From NCBI RefSeq assembly GCF_954871325.1, contig NC_088777.1, positions 47,841,366 to 47,905,365 on the forward strand: 64,000 bases of DNA. Reading direction: 5' to 3'. Every line of letters starts with the position of its first letter. The stretch's first letter is position 1. Both the position numbers and the translations under genes were made by a program. Below are positions 59,060-64,000 of the stretch, one piece after another. The DNA is from Gordionus sp. m RMFG-2023 (taxonomy: Eukaryota; Nematomorpha; Gordioida; Chordodea; Parachordodidae). The notes beneath the pieces were generated by a model that was not told where the DNA came from, searched no databases, and saw only the letters and a list, made by a program, of their open reading frames with translations.

Positions 59060-60155
59060 CTTATTCTTCTTTGCGATTGCGCCAATTTTTAATAATTTGT
59101 TTTTTGTTGGGGATTAGATCTCGATGAGGAAAGCTAGCTATTCAATTAATTTTAAGATGACATACTTTTGATATAGGTTTTTGTTCTCTGTAATGAAAAA
59201 AAGGTTCTCTCATTTGCTTGTACAAATTGGTATCATTGCCAAAATATATAATAATAATTAATATATTTGGATAACTTCGAACATATTTTTTAAGTATGCA
59301 ATGCTTCCACTGTATTTCTTGGAGAATTATCTACAAAAATGAATCCTTAATAAGATTTAAATTTCTGAAATTAATTGGTCATAAAATACATATATTCTCT
59401 GAATAAAATTTAGCTAAATACTTAATTATTCAATATCAAGATTTGATATATCCTCATATCAGAAGGCAGTCATGAGATAAAGTATTTGTAAATTGGATAG
59501 AGCCATTTGATAAATCACAAATCGTTCATTGATTTGAGCAAAATTAAATCCAAAAGTGCAATAAACGTTTATTTTTTAATTATCTTCAATTGACTCCATG
59601 TTAATATTGGAACGATTTTTTTCCCGGTAAAGTCGAAGCTAGCGAATCTCAAAATCATATTATTTCTTTTTCACCTCAACAATCACATAAATCTAGATAA
59701 ATTCTTGGTCGATATTATATCTTGGCTGAAATATTTTTTCGAAATTGGTTTCCAATTTATTTTAAAAAAAACGTGCTTCTTCTAAGTTGTGATATAATAA
59801 TATTCATGATCTCATGACTTCAGCCAAATCCATTTTTTTGAAAAATATTGAAAAATTGTTGTGTATTAAATTATTTATTATTAATACATTCCAATGAAAA
59901 AATTGGCAGTCATATTAAATTTAATAATGTATCAGCTTCAGATGAAATAAGTGTTTCAGGTGATTCTGATATTTCTCCAAGGGCAGACAAAATAGACTCT
60001 TCTAGATCAAAAAAGTTCTGCAACAGCTTGATGTCAAAAGCTCCATATTGTCGTGTAGGCTTTTTGTAGTTCTTTATTCTTGTAGCACAAGAAGTCTCAG
60101 AAATAATTATATTCAGCAAATTCTGTCTATTTGGATTTCTGAACATTTCATACAC
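59060..60155 (-). pseudogene. hAT transposase relic of ZMYM1/TTF-finger type
   Basis: An 81-codon open piece (59,910-60,155) carries NLLNIIISETSCATRIKNYK and ALGEISESPETLISSEADTL. This resembles the segment in ZMYM1-like transposases with SxTRWxxRxxAL and the later E(A)xxLxN. Further down come VRSYPNILIIII and the diagnostic block NERTFFSLQRTKTYIKSMSS (about 59,169-59,222), which fits the consensus ERSFSKLKLIKTYLRSTMSQ of this hAT branch. Stops and frame changes are frequent throughout the last 800 bp. The N-terminal zinc finger was not seen. The plus-strand frame at 59,848-60,069 is a shadow. Confidence 0.75.
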
Positions 60156-61430
60156 TCTATAAATTTTTTAATCATAGTTATTAGTAGAGATAAATTATAG
60201 AATTTATTTTGGTTGATAAAATTTTCTTATATCCATCAGTGATGTAAGAAAATAAACTTCATGAGATAAAATATTAATATACAAGAAATTAATATTAAAA
60301 TTAAATGCAATTTTTTACTAATATTTAAAAATTCTTGCTATCTTCCCCTCTCTCATCCCCTTCTCCTGGCGCGATTGTCATAATTGGCGTTTTTTTAAAT
60401 CATTTTTTTTTGTAAATTTATTATATGTATTTTTATCACTCTCAATAATCCGATTTGTTAACCTTAGCGCATTGATTTGTTTTGAGGGTTGTGAGACGCA
60501 TCGTGAGTCAGTTTTTATATATATTTTGAAAAAGAAACTTTGTAAAATAATTAATATTTTTTTTGTATTTTAAAAAGAAAAATAAAGGACCCGAAAATCT
60601 TTTTGTTTATATTTTGTTTTGGAAGTAAAGAAATTATATTAAGAATTCAATATATTCGGAGAGAAGTAATTCGGTAAATCTGCACAACAGCAAAGCGATA
60701 TTTTTCCAAAAATTTTGCCTCGAAAGGGGGGACTTCTCCCCTCTCCCCTATTCCCCCGCTGCCTACGTGTTTGTTTTAACCTTATAAAACTTATTATGTA
60801 TAATTTTTTGTGGTTATCGTTTTTTTTTATTGAATCACTTTTTAATTTCGTGACAATTCTCATATTGTGCTAAAATAAAATAACTGAGTTTGTTGTATAT
60901 ATAAAGAATTGTACCATAATATCCGAAAAGCTCATTTAAAAAAAATCACTCTTTATGTGTCTTAAATTTGAAAAATTATTTCATCAAAAATTGTAGCTGG
61001 ACGTTTTTTTTTATTGAGACAGAGCGATATATACTGCAAAACTAATATTATATTTAAAAAATATATAACCTGCGAAACCAAAGCCCAGCTAAAGATGTGC
61101 AAAGAGCGAGTCCCCTTCTCCCAAATATTTTCCTCTTAGGACAATCCTGGCTCCTAAGTTGTGTGATTTATTTAAACAGAATTTTTTAAAAAAATCATTA
61201 AAAAATATTTGAAGAATTTTTTTTTAAATTTTAGATTTCATCTGAGATTTTTTATGCATGAATATTATAAAGACCATTAAGAAAAATTTGCATTTTTAAG
61301 CAATTTATAAAATTTCTTTTTCAAAAAAATCTTCAAAGATTTATGTTTAAATATTTTTGAAGATTTTTTCTAACTCTAATTTAATGATAATTTTATGCAA
61401 TTCAAAGTAATAAACTAGTTATTTAGGTCT
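60156..61430. other. Non-coding stretch with C/G-rich MITE ends
   Basis: No gene. Pyrimidine-rich words at 60,350-60,375 and 60,722-60,765 (CTTCTCCCCTCTCCCCTATT) look like decayed transposon termini. The minus frame at 60,639-60,863 crosses one of them. Confidence 0.4.
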
Positions 61431-62279
61431 ATTCATATTCAAAAACGAATCGAATAGTAATGACATATGGTAAATTATTTGTTTTGTTCGATTACAAATA
61501 AAGAATTATTTAATTCTAATAAAACGAATAGTTCAAGTATTCAGCGAATTATTTAAATAATTATTTTATTCGACAAATTATTTGAACAATTTTTTTATTC
61601 GAATAATTTGATCTTTTATTGAAATTATTCTTTTTATAAAATTTAATAATTTGTCGTTTTTATTGACAACCTATCACTTTGACATAATGTATTTAACAAG
61701 GTATATATTAACTGTTTTTGAAAGTTTTTTCGTGGTTGGAACTTTTTTGCCGTCAAAAAATCACATGCCTTACTCTGAGTTCACAGTTAGCGCAAATTCG
61801 CAATGGAGAATACAAAAAAATGAGGGCACTGCATTCACAGTTAGCACGAATTCGCGACGGAATACAAACATGATTGTATATTTTTTTACACTTAACAGCG
61901 AATTCGCGCTAACTGTGAATGCAGGGTTATAAAAGTGAATCAATAAGAAAAACTCTTTGCCTTAAAAATTGGCTTAGCATTATAAATTAAATTAATATAC
62001 ATTTTAATTTTGTTTATAACTTGATCGAATGTTCTATATCATCAGATAGTTATAATTTTTTTTGTTTAAAATTAGATGTGCTATAAAAAAAATTCTGTCA
62101 ATAAATTTTCATATTAAATATTATATGGTATCTTTAAAAAAAAAGAATTATTCGAATAATTTGAATTAAATAAAAATAGTAAATTTTATTATTCTTACAA
62201 ATACGAATAGTAATTTATTGATTTAAACAAATTGAATACGAAATAATGCACTATAAGATTCATATTCGATTTTGAATAT
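61431..62279. mobile_element. ATTCG-rich MITE, copy 2, with nested hairpin
   Basis: The left end ATTCATATTCAAAAACGAAT (61,431) is inverted at 62,258-62,279 (ATTCATATTCGATTTTGAAT). Subterminal DNA is full of ATTCG/CGAAT words. A separate hairpin element sits inside (61,777-61,922). The 93-codon plus frame at 61,651-61,932 runs through this hairpin and is not treated as a gene. Confidence 0.5.
61777..61922. repeat. Hairpin repeat with TTCACAGTTAGCGC arms
   Basis: GCATTCACAGTTAGCACGAA (from 61,831) pairs over about 25 bp with one mismatch with the sequence at 61,898-61,922, with a loop of about 42 nt. A third, direct copy of the arm (GAGTTCACAGTTAGCGCAAA) lies at 61,777. This may be a tiny MITE or a subterminal repeat cluster. 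Confidence 0.75.
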
Positions 62280-63920
62280 ACTTACCCATTATTAACAATT
62301 TCTATTCTATTCTATTCTAATATAATAATATTATATTAATCGTAGTATTCGTCATTGTTACTCTGCTTAAAGGTATGTATAAATTTAAAATTTAACTTTA
62401 TTCGAAATTTTTTTTTTAATGTATAAGAGGGAATTTAATCATAAAATGAAACTATTTAAGACTTGTTTTCACATTTTCCACCCAATCCATAAGTATTGAA
62501 GGTATAGGATTATCACTTTAAATATCCGGTCTGGGTCTCCAACAAAGAAGTCATATAGGACATCATTCTATTTCCGGCTGACAGGGCTCTCGAATTTAAA
62601 TAGAATTGGTTAGTATAATAAATTAATTCGCATCGCCAATTCTCGTTAAAAATTTTTATCTTGATTTGCTAACTTTTTATTCAGATATATATGATCGGCA
62701 TATATTTTATTTTTAAATCGTCATTCATTTTCCTCCTCTTATATCCTAATTTTTTTTGTAAACATATAAACATATATAAATCTATATATTTGTTATAAGA
62801 CGATTACAAGACTAATACTAAAGGTAAATTTTTTATTATTATTTAAATAGTTTAGAAAAAATTCAATTGATATTTATTAAACACAGAAATAAAATTATAA
62901 GCATGGGTAGAAAATGTTCATCCCAATTTCCTGTTAAAATAATGTTTTTTTTGGAAAAAAATATAAATAACCTGATAGATTTTTAATTAATAAAAATCTT
63001 CAAAACTAGACTCATTCATTTATTACATCATTTTTTGCTATAAAGCTTAATTTTACAACTAAATCCCGAAAAAAACTATAAAATTTATAATTATTTTTAT
63101 ATTTTATGGAGCTCCTTTTTTTTTACTGCAAGTTTTAGCGAATTTTTTATTGGGAATTTTATCGTCAATTATTCACTCTATAATATGATATAATATGTTT
63201 ATTAAATGTTATATAAATCGTCAAAATATGCGCCAAGGTTGAAGAAGGCAACTTATATATAAACAACAACCAATATTATGAAGTAAAACTTAACTTAAAC
63301 TTAACTTATGATTTTTTTTAAATCGAAAGTTATTGATTATAATAAAACAATATTTACGAAGAATTATATTCATCTAGGAATTTCTTTTGAAATAATAAAC
63401 TAACTTTTGCTCAGTAAAGTATATATATGAAATTTAATTCAATCGTCCAACATAATACCAAATTTAATCACCCTTTTAAAAACTATTAAAAATGTGGCTA
63501 CTACAACTTTAAAAACATTAAATAAACATAAAAGTTTTTGTGTTTGTAAATCTTTATTATTATAACACCACCATAGAGTCCAAAATAAAAAAAAATACAA
63601 GTATTCAAAATAACTAAAAACAAAATTAAAAATGCATTCAAAAAATAATCAATGAATGTATGTCCTCACAATTTTCTTTTCCGTAGGTCTGTCTTTGTTT
63701 TCCTCTTTTACTAATCGTCACCTCATATATTACCATATATGACAACTCCCCTCTTTATTTTGATCTATCCCCTTCTTTTGATTCGATTTCCCTTTCTTTT
63801 ACATTTATTTCATTCATTCCATGCTCATTGAATTCTCTATAACCCAAATCCTAGCTTTGTAATCACTTGATTCCCTGCTGTTGTTGTTTTTTAATCTCAG
63901 CATTTGATGTGCTCGTACAC
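62280..63920. other. AT-rich non-coding stretch
   Basis: No gene recognised. The segment 62,500-62,640 is less AT-rich but has no open frame of note. Confidence 0.4.
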
Positions 63921-64000
63921 CAGGCGCATACTCAGGAATCCGGTCTGGGGGGGATTAGTAAGCATAAATTTATTAGGACTAATAACTTTTCTAATACACA
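63921..64000 (+). mobile_element. Start of a second hAT-like element, cut by the window end
   Basis: CAGGCGCATACTCAGGAATC followed by TCTGGGGGGG and an AT-rich interior. The first 10 bases are identical to the terminus at 58,871 and the order of the following words is the same. Confidence 0.5.

Noticed and set aside
59848-60069. 73-codon plus-strand ORF
   Set aside because: Opposite strand of the better supported ZMYM1-like hAT transposase relic.

Overview
The window looks like nuclear DNA of an animal, probably an invertebrate, with a very A+T-rich genome (clearly above 70% by eye). Evidence: decayed eukaryotic transposons of several superfamilies (RLE-type LINE, Ty3/Gypsy, several hAT lineages, a Mutator-like element), a mitochondrial-type methionyl-tRNA formyltransferase sequence, poly(A) signals, and a signal-peptide exon ending at a splice donor. 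There are no bacterial operons, CRISPR arrays or rRNA genes. I cannot name the species.

Layout. 1-1,090: a diverged, 5'-truncated LINE fragment on the minus strand. 1,115-2,062: a foldback element whose arms are short tandem repeats. 2,063-8,700: mostly non-coding, with repeat pairs, a small hAT MITE, a tRNA-like sequence and one weak ORF. 8,704-34,877: a direct segmental duplication. Copy A (about 8,704-20,908) and copy B (about 21,396-34,877) each hold a decayed hAT transposase, a Thr-rich candidate exon and MITE-like pieces. Copy A alone carries a 2.2-kb composite inverted-repeat insertion. Copy B alone carries a 3.75-kb reverse-transcriptase element flanked by 94-bp terminal inverted repeats (TIRs) and a 12-bp target duplication; copy A preserves the empty site.

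34,870-41,800: Gypsy remnants on both strands, a TIR MITE and a decayed Ser/Thr-rich coding tract. 42,049-45,481: a Mutator-like element with TIRs of about 650 bp, partly built from 21-bp repeats; it holds a transposase relic and a nested hAT with its own target duplication. 46,937-48,991: two adjacent minus-strand gene remnants, a methionyl-tRNA formyltransferase and an unidentified gene, both with frame changes, two of them at homopolymers. 52,760: a signal-peptide first exon. 53,640-63,960: ATTCG-rich MITEs, three hAT transposase relics, and two copies of one hAT-like terminus.

Nothing here works as a pathway; the window is a dense, nested transposon landscape with a few host-gene candidates. 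The most interesting object is the TIR-bounded LINE-like element at 23.8-27.6 kb. Its TIR motif AATCGGCGAT recurs twice in its own 3' tandem repeat, so the TIRs may belong to the retroelement. All similarity statements are by-eye judgements; no search was run.
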